The notes under the pieces were generated by a model. It saw only the letters and a list, made by a program, of their open reading frames with translations. It made no database searches and was not told the DNA's origin. The translations under genes were made by a program, and so were the position numbers. Of a stretch of 7,574 bases of DNA, positions 1-6,824 are shown in pieces (the first letter of the stretch is position 1; every line of letters starts with the position of its first letter). The DNA comes from Methylobacteriaceae bacterium. GTDB lineage: Bacteria; Pseudomonadota; Alphaproteobacteria; Rhizobiales; Beijerinckiaceae. The DNA lies in NCBI GenBank assembly GCA_019247255.1, contig JAFAPJ010000030.1, positions 1 to 7,574 of the forward strand. The letters run 5' to 3'.

Positions 1-1
1 C

Positions 2-424
2 GGGCGCAGTCTCACCCTCGCCCGGCTCACCGCCCGGAGCGAGTTCCTGGCAGCCGCGAAGGGCCGCCGCGTCCACGGGCCGCTCTTCTCGCTGCAGGGT
101 CGCCTGCGGGGCGACGAGGCTGGGCTGCGGGCCGGCTTCACGCTGACGAAGCGGGTCGGCTCCGCGACCGAACGCAACCGGATCAAGCGGCGGCTCCGCG
201 CCGCGCTCCTCGACGGCGCCGGGCCATTCGCCGCAGCATCGCTCGACCTCGTGGTCATCGGACGCCGCGACGCGCTAGAGGCGCCCTATCCCGAGCTTGT
301 GGCCGACCTGTCGCGCGCGCTCGGGACTCTGGCGCGCGGGCCGTCCCGGCGTGCCCGGCCCGACCGAGACGTGCCAGGCGGGGCCGAGCGCCCTTCATCT
401 TCCGAGCCCGACACCCATGCGTGA
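2..424 (+). CDS. rnpA: Ribonuclease P protein component, 5'-truncated by window edge
   Basis: This is the protein subunit of RNase P, which binds the catalytic RNA and helps remove 5' leaders from precursor tRNAs in the cytoplasm. About 140 residues are visible, reading in frame from base 2 to a TGA at 422-424. No ATG, GTG or TTG lies in the first codons, so the true start is upstream of the window, probably only a few residues away. The N-terminal part has the family pattern [15 protein letters not shown]. The basic RNR signature lies at 173-181, within [12 protein letters not shown], and is followed by a typical DLVVIGRR strand. After about residue 108 there is a Pro/Arg/Gly-rich tail of some 30 residues that is not part of the usual fold and overlaps the start of yidC. 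The rpmH gene would be expected just upstream, from known gene order. Identity is secure; only the start is unseen. Confidence 0.93.
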   Translation, partial: GRSLTLARLTARSEFLAAAKGRRVHGPLFSLQGRLRGDEAGLRAGFTLTKRVGSATERNRIKRRLRAALLDGAGPFAAASLDLVVIGRRDALEAPYPELVADLSRALGTLARGPSRRARPDRDVPGGAERPSSSEPDTHA

Positions 425-2285
425 CGACAATCGAAACCTGCTTCTCGCGATCGCGCTCTCCGTGGTCGTGCTGATCGGCTGGAATTACTTCTACGGGGTG
501 CCGACGGCCGAGCGGCAGCGCGCTCAGCAGGCCGCCTCCCAGCAGCAGAACGCCGCTCAGCAGGCGGCCGCGCAGGGCGGGACGGCCTCCCCCTCGCAGA
601 CCGGTCCGCTGCCGGGCGCCGCGCCGCGCGAAGGCCAGCCGTCGCCGCCCGCTCCGGGGACCGTGCCGGCCGCGAGCGCAAACCAGCCCCGGGTGGAGCC
701 GCGCGAGGTCGCGCTCGGCCGCTCGCCCCGCGTCATCATCGAGACGCCGGCGCTCGCGGGCTCGCTCTCGCTCAAGGGCGGCCGCATCGACGACGTCGCG
801 CTCAAGACCTACCGCGAGACGGTCGAGCCCGGGAGCCCGCGGATCGTTCTGCTGTCGCCCTCCGGCAGCCCGAACCCCTATTACGCCGAGTTCGGTTGGG
901 TCGGGCCGGGCGCGCCGAACGCCGACACGCTCTGGACGGCGGACAGCGATCGGCTGACGCCCGGCAAGCCCGTGACGCTGAGCTTCGACAACGGCGCCGG
1001 GCTCGTCTTCCGGCGCGAGGTCTCGGTCGACGACAAGTTCATGTTCACGGTGCGCGACACCGTCGACAACCGCACCGGCCAGCCCGTCTCGCTCTACCCT
1101 TACGGGCTCGTCTCTCGGCACGGGAAGCCGCACACCCAGGGCTATTACGTGCTCCACGAGGGGCTGATCGGCGTTCTCGGCGACCAGGGCCTTCAGGAAT
1201 ACTCCTACGACGCGGTCGAGAAGGAGAACGTGATCCCGGGCCAGCCCACCAAGGGCAAGATCTGGAACGGCGTGAAGGGCGGCTTCCTCGGCATCACCGA
1301 CAAGTACTGGGCGGCCGCGGTCGCTCCGGACCAGACGCAGCCCTACCAGGGCAGCTTCACGGCCCGGGCCGAAGGCGGCGGGCAGATCTACCAGGCGAAC
1401 CTGCTCGGCGACGCCCGCACCGTGCCCTCCGGCGCCACCGCCGAGGCGACGCAGCGCCTCTTCGCCGGCGCCAAGGAGGTCTCGACCGTCGACGGCTACA
1501 AGAGCTCGCTCGGCATCCTGAAGTTCGACCTCCTCATCGACTGGGGCTGGTTCTACTTCATCACGAAGCCGATGTTCTGGGCGCTCGACTTCTTCTACAA
1601 GCTATTCGGCAATTTCGGCCTGTCGATCCTGATCGTCACGATCATCCTGAAGACCTTCTTCCTGCCGCTGGCCGCGAAGAGCTACGCCTCCATGGCCAAG
1701 ATGAAGGCCGTGCAGCCCGAGATGGTCGCCATCCGCGAACGCTACAAGGATGACCGGGTCAAGCAGCAGCAGGAGACGATGAACCTCTACAAGCGGGAGA
1801 AGATCAACCCCGTGGCGGGCTGCTGGCCGGTGCTGATCCAGATCCCGGTCTTCTTCGCGCTCTACAAGGTGCTCTTCGTCACCATCGAGATGCGGCACGC
1901 GCCGTTCTTCGGCTGGATCCAGGACCTCGCGGCGCCCGACCCGACCTCGCTCTTCAACCTGTTCGGCCTCCTTCCCTATACGCCGCCGAGCTTCCTGCAT
2001 CTCGGCGTCTGGCCGCTCATCATGGGCGTCACGATGTTCGTCCAGATGAAGATGAACCCGACGCCGCCGGACCCGGTCCAGCAGACCATGTTCACCTGGA
2101 TGCCGGTGATCTTCACCTTCATGCTGGGCAGCTTCCCGGCCGGCCTCGTGATCTACTGGGCCTGGAACAACAAGCTGTCGGTCCTGCAGCAGGGCTACAT
2201 CATGCGCCGCAACGGGGTGAAGGTGGAGCTCTGGGACAACCTGCGCACGACCTTCACGCGCAAGCCCGCCGCCGCGAAGGGATGA
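417..2285 (+). CDS. yidC: Membrane protein insertase YidC (Oxa1 family)
   Basis: YidC inserts and folds inner-membrane proteins, alone or with SecYEG. The protein is 622 aa, usual for the Gram-negative form. The ATG at 417 is chosen because it opens directly on the N-terminal signal-anchor helix ([19 protein letters not shown], helix about 8-26). An in-frame ATG at 297 would add 40 unhelpful residues lying over rnpA. Domains: a Gln/Ala/Pro-rich linker at about 33-90, the periplasmic P1 beta domain at about 95-370, then the conserved Oxa1-like core. The core has TM2 at about 401-421, the cytoplasmic C1 hairpin at about 424-469 ([14 protein letters not shown] onward, then INPVAGCWP), TM3 at about 471-491, and further helices near 526-546 and 558-590. 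K412 occupies the place of the conserved groove arginine of E. coli YidC (R366), so the positive charge is kept. It overlaps rnpA by 8 bp with no strong ribosome binding site, suggesting translational coupling. Confidence 0.97.
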   Translation: MRDDNRNLLLAIALSVVVLIGWNYFYGVPTAERQRAQQAASQQQNAAQQAAAQGGTASPSQTGPLPGAAPREGQPSPPAPGTVPAASANQPRVEPREVALGRSPRVIIETPALAGSLSLKGGRIDDVALKTYRETVEPGSPRIVLLSPSGSPNPYYAEFGWVGPGAPNADTLWTADSDRLTPGKPVTLSFDNGAGLVFRREVSVDDKFMFTVRDTVDNRTGQPVSLYPYGLVSRHGKPHTQGYYVLHEGLIGVLGDQGLQEYSYDAVEKENVIPGQPTKGKIWNGVKGGFLGITDKYWAAAVAPDQTQPYQGSFTARAEGGGQIYQANLLGDARTVPSGATAEATQRLFAGAKEVSTVDGYKSSLGILKFDLLIDWGWFYFITKPMFWALDFFYKLFGNFGLSILIVTIILKTFFLPLAAKSYASMAKMKAVQPEMVAIRERYKDDRVKQQQETMNLYKREKINPVAGCWPVLIQIPVFFALYKVLFVTIEMRHAPFFGWIQDLAAPDPTSLFNLFGLLPYTPPSFLHLGVWPLIMGVTMFVQMKMNPTPPDPVQQTMFTWMPVIFTFMLGSFPAGLVIYWAWNNKLSVLQQGYIMRRNGVKVELWDNLRTTFTRKPAAAKG

Positions 2286-2977
2286 TCGCGGCGGACGCTT
2301 CCGGCCTCGGGGAAGGCGTGCTCGTGGCCGAAGCCGCCGAATTCCATGACCTCGAGGCGGGGCGCAAGCTCTTCGCGCAGGCGGCGGAGTTCCGCTGGGC
2401 GGCCGCCCGGCCCGACAATCTGCCGCCCATGGGCGCGCTCGAGATCGCCTTCGCGGGGCGCTCGAACGTCGGGAAGTCGAGCCTCGTGAACGCGCTCACG
2501 GGGCGGCGCACGCTCGCCCGCACCTCGCATACGCCGGGCCGCACGCAGGAGCTCAACTTCTTCGATCTCGGCGGCCGGCTCGCGCTCGTCGACATGCCAG
2601 GCTACGGCTACGCGGCGGTCGCGAAGGACAGGGTCGCGGCCTGGACGCGGCTCATCAAGGCCTATCTGCGCGGACGCGCCAATCTCGGCCGGGTCTACGT
2701 GCTGGTGGATGCCCGCCACGGCCTGAAGGCGAACGATCTCGAGGTCCTCGCCCTCCTCGATACGTCGGCCGTCTCGTACCAGCTCGTGCTGACGAAGGCC
2801 GACGAGCCCACGGCGGCCGATCTCGCCCGCCGGGTCGCCGAGACCGCGGCGGCGCTCGCCCGCCGTCCGGCAGCTTTTCCCGAGATCCGGGCGACCTCGA
2901 GCCGCACGGGCGAGGGCGTCGCCGAGCTTCGCGCCGACATCGCCCGGCTCCTGCGCGAGCGGAGCGGACCCGCGTGA
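2282..2977 (+). CDS. engB: Ribosome biogenesis GTPase EngB/YihA
   Basis: EngB is a small TRAFAC-class GTPase needed for large ribosomal subunit assembly and normal cell division. All G motifs are visible in the 231-aa reading: G1 GRSNVGKS at 59-66, G2 threonine in HTPGRTQ at 83-89 (T84), G3 DMPGYG at 104-109, G4 TKAD at 171-174, and G5 ATSS at 204-207. The protein lacks the second GTPase domain of Der/EngA, and its single G domain with the short basic C-terminus fits EngB. The ATG at 2282 overlaps the yidC stop as ATGA. A GTG at 2324 (residue 15) is preceded by a much better Shine-Dalgarno match (2309-2316) and would give 217 aa, nearer the family's usual length, so the start is uncertain by 14 residues. 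Function is secure. Confidence 0.96.
   Translation: MIAADASGLGEGVLVAEAAEFHDLEAGRKLFAQAAEFRWAAARPDNLPPMGALEIAFAGRSNVGKSSLVNALTGRRTLARTSHTPGRTQELNFFDLGGRLALVDMPGYGYAAVAKDRVAAWTRLIKAYLRGRANLGRVYVLVDARHGLKANDLEVLALLDTSAVSYQLVLTKADEPTAADLARRVAETAAALARRPAAFPEIRATSSRTGEGVAELRADIARLLRERSGPA
2309..2316 (+). promoter_or_regulatory. Candidate ribosome binding site favouring a GTG start for engB at 2324
   Basis: The purine run GGGGAAGG ends 7 nt before an in-frame GTG at 2324 (another GTG is at 2318, too close). The ATG at 2282 has only AAGG ending one or two bases before it, which is too close for normal initiation. This site may decide the true engB start. The alternative is coupled re-initiation at the ATGA overlap. 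Confidence 0.45.
2961..2964 (+). promoter_or_regulatory. Ribosome binding site for the DUF423-like gene
   Basis: GGAG lies within the end of engB, 9 nt before the GTG at 2974. It supports use of that non-ATG start, which also overlaps the engB stop as GTGA. Confidence 0.5.
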
Positions 2978-3357
2978 GAAGCGGCTTCGAGCGCCTCCTC
3001 GTCGGCCTCGGCGCCCTTGCGGGCTTCGCGGGGGTCGGCCTGTCGGCCGCGGCCGCTCATCTCACGGGCGGCGGCTCGCTCGACGTCGCGGCCCGCATCC
3101 TCCTCGCCCATGCGCCGGCGCTCGTCGCCCTCGCGGCTGCAGTTTCGGCCGGCCTTCTCCGGCCGGGTCCGGGAAGGGCTGCGGGCCTCCTCCTCGCGCT
3201 CGGGCTCGCGCTCTTCGCGGGCGACCTCAGCGCGCGCGCGCTGCGCGGCGCGCCGCTCTTTTCGTCCGCCGCCCCGGCCGGCGGCTTCCTGCTTCTCGCC
3301 GGCTGGGCCGTCCTCGCGCTCGGCGCCCTCCTGCCCGCGCGGCGCGCGCCGACCTGA
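2974..3357 (+). CDS. Small DUF423-like integral membrane protein
   Basis: This is a 127-aa, almost entirely hydrophobic protein with about four predicted membrane helices, at roughly residues 8-30, 38-62, 67-85 and 95-120. It ends in a short Arg-rich tail. Helix pattern and length match the DUF423/YgdD family. The early Gly/Ala helix ends in AAAAHL, a mid-protein HAPALVALA matches the family's His-Ala-Leu region, LFAGDL stands where the family has LFSGSL, and APAGG followed by [14 protein letters not shown] matches the family's last helix. The family has no settled biochemical function. The start is GTG in a GTGA overlap with engB. Sequence agreement is loose, so this is a divergent member or a look-alike. 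Very high GC leaves the other frames open too, but the regular hydrophobic helices and tight coupling support this frame. Confidence 0.72.
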   Translation: MRSGFERLLVGLGALAGFAGVGLSAAAAHLTGGGSLDVAARILLAHAPALVALAAAVSAGLLRPGPGRAAGLLLALGLALFAGDLSARALRGAPLFSSAAPAGGFLLLAGWAVLALGALLPARRAPT

Positions 3358-3360
3358 CCG

Positions 3361-5268
3361 ATGGCCTCCGTCGCGACCGACACCCCCACGACCTCGGCCG
3401 AGGGTCAGGCCGCGCCCGGGGAGACGTCACCGCCGCGGGCCCTCGCGGCCGGCCGGCTCGGACGGTCGGTCAGCGGGCAGCTCGGCATCTTCGCGGCCGC
3501 GCTCGTTCTCCCGATCCTCCTGTTCGCCGGCATCATCCTCTGGCAGGCCGCGAGCTCGGAGCGGGCCAGGGTCGAGGGCGACGCCGCCGACGCGTCCCGG
3601 GCGATCGCCTCCACGATCGATCGCGACCTCAGCGGGCTCTTCGCGGCGATCGAGGTCTTGGCCAATTCGTCCTACCTAGAGGATGGCGACCTCGTCGGGT
3701 TCCGCCGTCAGGCGCTCGCGCTGCAGAACCTCCAGGGCGTCGCGACGATCCTCGCCGATCTCGACGGGCGGCAGCTCGTGAACACGGCGGTGCCGGCCGA
3801 CACGATCCTGCCGAACACCGCCATCCCGGTCGATCAAATCCCGCCGGATGCGACGCGTCCGGTCGTGACCGACCTGTACCGCACCGCCATCAGCCGCGTC
3901 CCCAGCTTCGCGGTCGCGACGCTCGTGCGGCGAGACGGGCAGCCCGTCTACCGGCTCGCCTTCGCGCTGCCCTCCGAACGCCTGCAGCGGCTCTTCCAGG
4001 ACGCCGACATCCCGCCAGGCGCGACCGTCTCGGTCGTGGACCGACGCGGCGTCATCCTGGCCCGCAACACCCAGCACGAGGCCTTCGTCGGGCGCGAAGC
4101 GACGCGCGACCTGCGCGCCAACACGACCGGCCGCCAGGGCTCCTGGATCGGCACGACGGCGGACGGCCGCGAGGTGTACGCTACCTACGCCCGGTCGCTC
4201 CTCTCGGATTTCGTCGTCGCGGTCGGCGTCTCGCGCTCCGACCTCGACGCACCTCTCCGTACCGTCCTGTCGCTGTTCGCGGGGCTGTTCGTCGTAATCT
4301 CGGCGCTCTCGACGGTGCTCGCGGTCTCGTTCGGCCAGCGCATCACGCGCCCCATCACGGCGCTGACCGAACGCGCGGCGGCGCTCGGCCGCGGGGAGCC
4401 CGTCCGGGCGCTCGACACCGGGCTCCGGGAGGCGAACCAGGTCGGGGCCGAGCTCGTGGCGGCCTCCGCGGCCCTCATCGCCCGCGAGACGGACCTGCGC
4501 GAGGCGAACGACGAGATGCAGCGCTTCGCCTACATCGTCAGCCACGACCTGCGCGCGCCCCTTGTGAACATCATGGGGTTCACGACGGAGCTCGAAGCCT
4601 TGCGCGCCGACATGTTCGGCCGGCTCGACGAGCTCGCGAAGACGGCGAGCGAGGCGGAGCGCGGAGGCGACCGTCAGCTCGGAGCCGATTTCGACGAGGC
4701 GATCGGCTTCATCAAGGCCTCCATCGGCAAGATGGATCGGCTGATCAACGCGATCCTGCGGCTCTCGCGGGAGGGCCGGCGGCAGTTCAAGCCGGAGCGC
4801 GTCGACATGGAGGCGCTCGTCGAGGGCATCCGGGCGAGCCTCGCCCACCAGGCGGACGCCGCCGGCGCGACGATCGCGGTCTCGCGGCTCCCCTCGATCG
4901 TGAGCGACCGGCTGGCGCTGGAGCAGATCTTCACCAACCTCGTGGACAACGCGCTGAAGTATCTGCGTTCCGGCGTGCCGGGACGCATCGAGGTGAGCGG
5001 CCGATCGACCCCGGGCGGCCTCGTCTTCGAGGTTCGGGACAACGGCCGCGGCATCGACCCGAAGGATCGCGAGCGGGTCTTCGAGCTGTTCCGCCGCTCG
5101 GGCGTCCAGGATCGCCCCGGCGAGGGGATCGGCCTTGCCCATGTGCGGGCCTTGGTGCGCCGGCTCGGCGGGACGATCGGCTTGACGTCCGAGCCGGGCC
5201 GGGGTTCGACATTCACGGTCACCTTGCCCAGGCGGTGGGCGGGAGACGCGGCGAGGACGGCAGCATGA
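3361..5268 (+). CDS. Membrane sensor histidine kinase, dCACHE-like periplasmic domain, HAMP, HisKA, HATPase
   Basis: This 635-aa inner-membrane kinase should autophosphorylate on a histidine in response to a periplasmic signal. Order: a cytoplasmic low-complexity N-terminus (1-38), TM1 at about 41-61, a periplasmic region of about 240 residues, TM2 at about 302-324, HAMP at about 325-377 starting RITRPI, then a short coiled linker. The kinase core follows, with H-box FAYIVSHDLRAPL (H395), N-box FTNLVDNALKYL (N526, N530), G1 RDNGRGID (D560), F-box RVFELFRRSG, and G2 GEGIGLAHV (587-595). All catalytic residues are present. The periplasmic part resembles double-CACHE/PAS-fold domains, with VSVVDRRGVILARN then a GSWIGTTADGREVYATYA strand pair; the ligand is unknown. 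The H-box and dimer helix are separated by a charged insert (about 405-446). The ATG starts 3 nt after the previous stop and has no clear Shine-Dalgarno, so coupling is likely. The next gene's receiver is the natural phosphate acceptor. Confidence 0.93.
   Translation: MASVATDTPTTSAEGQAAPGETSPPRALAAGRLGRSVSGQLGIFAAALVLPILLFAGIILWQAASSERARVEGDAADASRAIASTIDRDLSGLFAAIEVLANSSYLEDGDLVGFRRQALALQNLQGVATILADLDGRQLVNTAVPADTILPNTAIPVDQIPPDATRPVVTDLYRTAISRVPSFAVATLVRRDGQPVYRLAFALPSERLQRLFQDADIPPGATVSVVDRRGVILARNTQHEAFVGREATRDLRANTTGRQGSWIGTTADGREVYATYARSLLSDFVVAVGVSRSDLDAPLRTVLSLFAGLFVVISALSTVLAVSFGQRITRPITALTERAAALGRGEPVRALDTGLREANQVGAELVAASAALIARETDLREANDEMQRFAYIVSHDLRAPLVNIMGFTTELEALRADMFGRLDELAKTASEAERGGDRQLGADFDEAIGFIKASIGKMDRLINAILRLSREGRRQFKPERVDMEALVEGIRASLAHQADAAGATIAVSRLPSIVSDRLALEQIFTNLVDNALKYLRSGVPGRIEVSGRSTPGGLVFEVRDNGRGIDPKDRERVFELFRRSGVQDRPGEGIGLAHVRALVRRLGGTIGLTSEPGRGSTFTVTLPRRWAGDAARTAA
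5253..5257 (+). promoter_or_regulatory. Ribosome binding site for the response regulator, fixing its start at 5265
   Basis: GAGGA lies 7 nt before the ATG at 5265, which also overlaps the kinase stop as ATGA. This argues against an upstream in-frame ATG at 5235, which would add ten unconserved residues inside the kinase gene. Confidence 0.6.
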
Positions 5269-5702
5269 CGACGCCAGTCACGATCATCATGGTCGAGGAC
5301 GACGAGGGCCATGCGCGCCTGATCGAGAAGAACATCCGGCGCGCGGGCGTCACGAACGAGATCAAGGGTTTCTCGGACGGGACGAGCGCGCTCGCGTTCC
5401 TGCTGGGCGAGGACGGTTCCGGCCTGGCGAATGCCGGACGGCCGCTCCTCATCCTGCTCGACCTCAACCTGCCCGACATGACGGGCGTGGACATCCTGAA
5501 GGTCGTCAAGGAGAACGAGCATCTCCGGCGCGCCCCCGTGGTCGTGCTCACGACGACGGACGACCAGCGCGAGATTCAGCGCTGCTACGACCTCGGCTGC
5601 AACGTCTACATCACGAAGCCCGTCAATTACGAAGGGTTCTCAAACGCCATCCGCCAGCTCGGATTGTTCTTCGCCGTCATCCAGGTGGCCGAGGCGGCAT
5701 GA
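5265..5702 (+). CDS. Single-domain response regulator, Rcp1-like
   Basis: This 145-aa protein is a receiver domain and nothing else. Visible residues are the acidic pair E11/D12/D13 (MVEDDE), phosphoacceptor D66 in LLDLNLPDMTG, the switch threonine T96 in VVLTTTDD, and K118 in ITKPV. The extended loop after SDGTSALAFLLGEDG, the LLDLNLP strand and the aromatic C-terminal helix (LGLFFAVIQVA) match Rcp1-type regulators that pair with phytochrome-like HisKA kinases. In that family the C-terminal extension helps form dimers. There is no DNA-binding or enzymatic output domain, so it should act as a phosphate shuttle or by protein contact. It is coupled to the kinase gene before it and the receiver-kinase gene after it by 4-bp ATGA overlaps. 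That placement suggests it carries phosphate from the first kinase, or returns it from the second. The direction is inference. Confidence 0.94.
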   Translation: MTTPVTIIMVEDDEGHARLIEKNIRRAGVTNEIKGFSDGTSALAFLLGEDGSGLANAGRPLLILLDLNLPDMTGVDILKVVKENEHLRRAPVVVLTTTDDQREIQRCYDLGCNVYITKPVNYEGFSNAIRQLGLFFAVIQVAEAA

Positions 5703-6790
5703 GCGACACGCCGCCGCGCTTTCTCTACATCGACGACGATCCGGGGCTCTGTCGCCTCGTCCAGAAAGGCCTCGAGCGGCGAGGCTACCACGTGCTGACC
5801 GCCCATGACGGCGCTGACGGGATCGCGATCCTCGGGCGCGAGCGCGTCGATGTCGTCGCGCTCGACCATTACATGCCGGGCCAGGACGGGCTCGCGACCC
5901 TATCGGCGATCCGGGAGCTGCCGAACCCGCCGCCGGTCGTCTACGTCACGGGCACCCAGGAAGGGAGCGTGGCCATCGCGGCGCTGAAGGCCGGCGCCTC
6001 CGATTACGTGCTGAAGAGCGCGGAAGGCGAGTTCATCACGCTCCTCGAGGCCGCGGTCAGCCAGGCCATGCACACGGTCCGGCTCCGCCGCGCAAAGGAG
6101 GACGCGGAGGCGGAGCTGCGCGCCTCGCGCGACCGCTTCGAGGCGCTCGCGGCCGAGCGGGCGCTCCTCATGCGCGAGGTGAATCACCGGGTCGGCAACT
6201 CGCTCCAGATCATCGCGGCCCTGCTCCACCTTCAGGCGTCCGCGAGCCCGAACGACGACGTGAAGTCCGCGCTCGCGGCGGCGAACCGGCGCGTGATGGC
6301 GGTCGCCCAGGTGCATCGGCGGCTCTATACGTCCGACGACCTGCACGCCGTCGCCCTCGACCAGTACCTGACGGCGCTCGTGGACGATCTGCGCTCCTCG
6401 GCCGATGTCGGCGACGCCTCGCTGCTCAGCCTCGAGGCGGAGCCCGTCGAGCTCGATCCCGACAAGGCGGTCGCGGTCGGCGTCGTGGTGACCGAGCTCG
6501 TGCTCAACGCCATGAAGCACGCCTATCCCGACGGACGAGGCCCGATCCGCGTGCGGCTCGAACGCGATTCGGCCGACCGCGTCCGGCTCGCGGTCGAGGA
6601 TGACGGGGTCGGCCGTTCCGACCAGCCCTTCGCGGCGGGCCGCTCGGCCCAGGGGCTCGGCCGAATGATCGTCCGCGCCATGGCCACCAAGCTCAACGCG
6701 GAATGGGGGCAGGACGAGACCCATACGGGCATGCGCGTCGTCCTCTCCTTCGATCTCGAGCCCAACGCGCAGCGCCACGCGGCGGCCTGA
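5699..6790 (+). CDS. Response regulator receiver fused to a HisKA_2-type histidine kinase
   Basis: A soluble 363-aa protein. The receiver spans about 7-118, with acidic pocket D12-D14, phosphoacceptor D56 (ALDHYMPG), T84 and K106. The lysine is followed by serine instead of the usual proline. A probable coiled coil (about 118-158) leads to the HisKA_2 H-box [13 protein letters not shown] (H163), a dimer helix ending near [12 protein letters not shown], and a HATPase with N-box [13 protein letters not shown] (E266, N270), G1 VEDDGVG (D301/D302, G303, G305) and G2 QGLGRMIV (318-325). Catalytic residues look intact. HisKA_2 and HWE kinases are abundant in alphaproteobacteria, and several feed the general stress response regulator PhyR. 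Here I see HisKA_2 rather than HWE, since no WxE motif is evident. The receiver at the N-terminus implies that phosphorylation by the upstream kinase controls this kinase. It is coupled to the preceding gene by ATGA. Confidence 0.93.
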   Translation: MSDTPPRFLYIDDDPGLCRLVQKGLERRGYHVLTAHDGADGIAILGRERVDVVALDHYMPGQDGLATLSAIRELPNPPPVVYVTGTQEGSVAIAALKAGASDYVLKSAEGEFITLLEAAVSQAMHTVRLRRAKEDAEAELRASRDRFEALAAERALLMREVNHRVGNSLQIIAALLHLQASASPNDDVKSALAAANRRVMAVAQVHRRLYTSDDLHAVALDQYLTALVDDLRSSADVGDASLLSLEAEPVELDPDKAVAVGVVVTELVLNAMKHAYPDGRGPIRVRLERDSADRVRLAVEDDGVGRSDQPFAAGRSAQGLGRMIVRAMATKLNAEWGQDETHTGMRVVLSFDLEPNAQRHAAA

Positions 6791-6824
6791 CCCGGCCCGC
6801 GCCGATCCCTCCGGAGCCCCGACC
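6791..6824 (+). promoter_or_regulatory. Short spacer with argB ribosome binding site
   Basis: This 34-nt gap is the longest non-coding stretch in the window. It contains GGAG at 6813-6816, 8 nt before the argB ATG, a good Shine-Dalgarno. No stem-loop followed by T residues is present, so read-through from the signalling genes into argB is likely. An argB promoter inside the upstream gene cannot be excluded. Confidence 0.6.

Noticed and set aside
297..416. Forty-residue N-terminal extension of YidC from an upstream ATG at 297
   Set aside because: It lies wholly within rnpA, and the family's signal-anchor begins at the ATG at 417.
255..1157. Minus-strand open frame of 300 codons opposite rnpA and yidC
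   Set aside because: It is low-complexity Arg/Gly/Ala sequence opposite two well-conserved genes, with no domain signature.
896..1753. Plus-strand open frame of 285 codons inside yidC
   Set aside because: It is an out-of-frame shadow of yidC made mainly of Arg, Gly, Ala and His, typical of GC-rich second frames.
1263..2190. GGAAC motifs near 1263 and 2162 as possible EcfG (general stress) -35 elements
   Set aside because: No CGTT-like -10 element follows at 16-17 nt, and both lie inside yidC coding sequence.
3017..3679. Alternative plus-strand frame across the DUF423-like gene into the kinase gene
   Set aside because: The product is Arg/Ser/Pro-rich without structure, whereas the chosen frame gives regular membrane helices and coupled start and stop codons.
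3676..5142. Long open frame on the minus strand (488 codons) opposite the sensor kinase
   Set aside because: It is a mirror of high-GC codon bias opposite a kinase with every catalytic motif intact. Its protein is Arg/Asp/Glu/Val-rich with no recognisable fold.
6809..6816. Short palindrome CTCCGGAG before argB as a possible terminator or operator
   Set aside because: It is only 8 bp with no loop and no T-run, and half of it is the argB Shine-Dalgarno. Chance occurrence is likely in GC-rich DNA.
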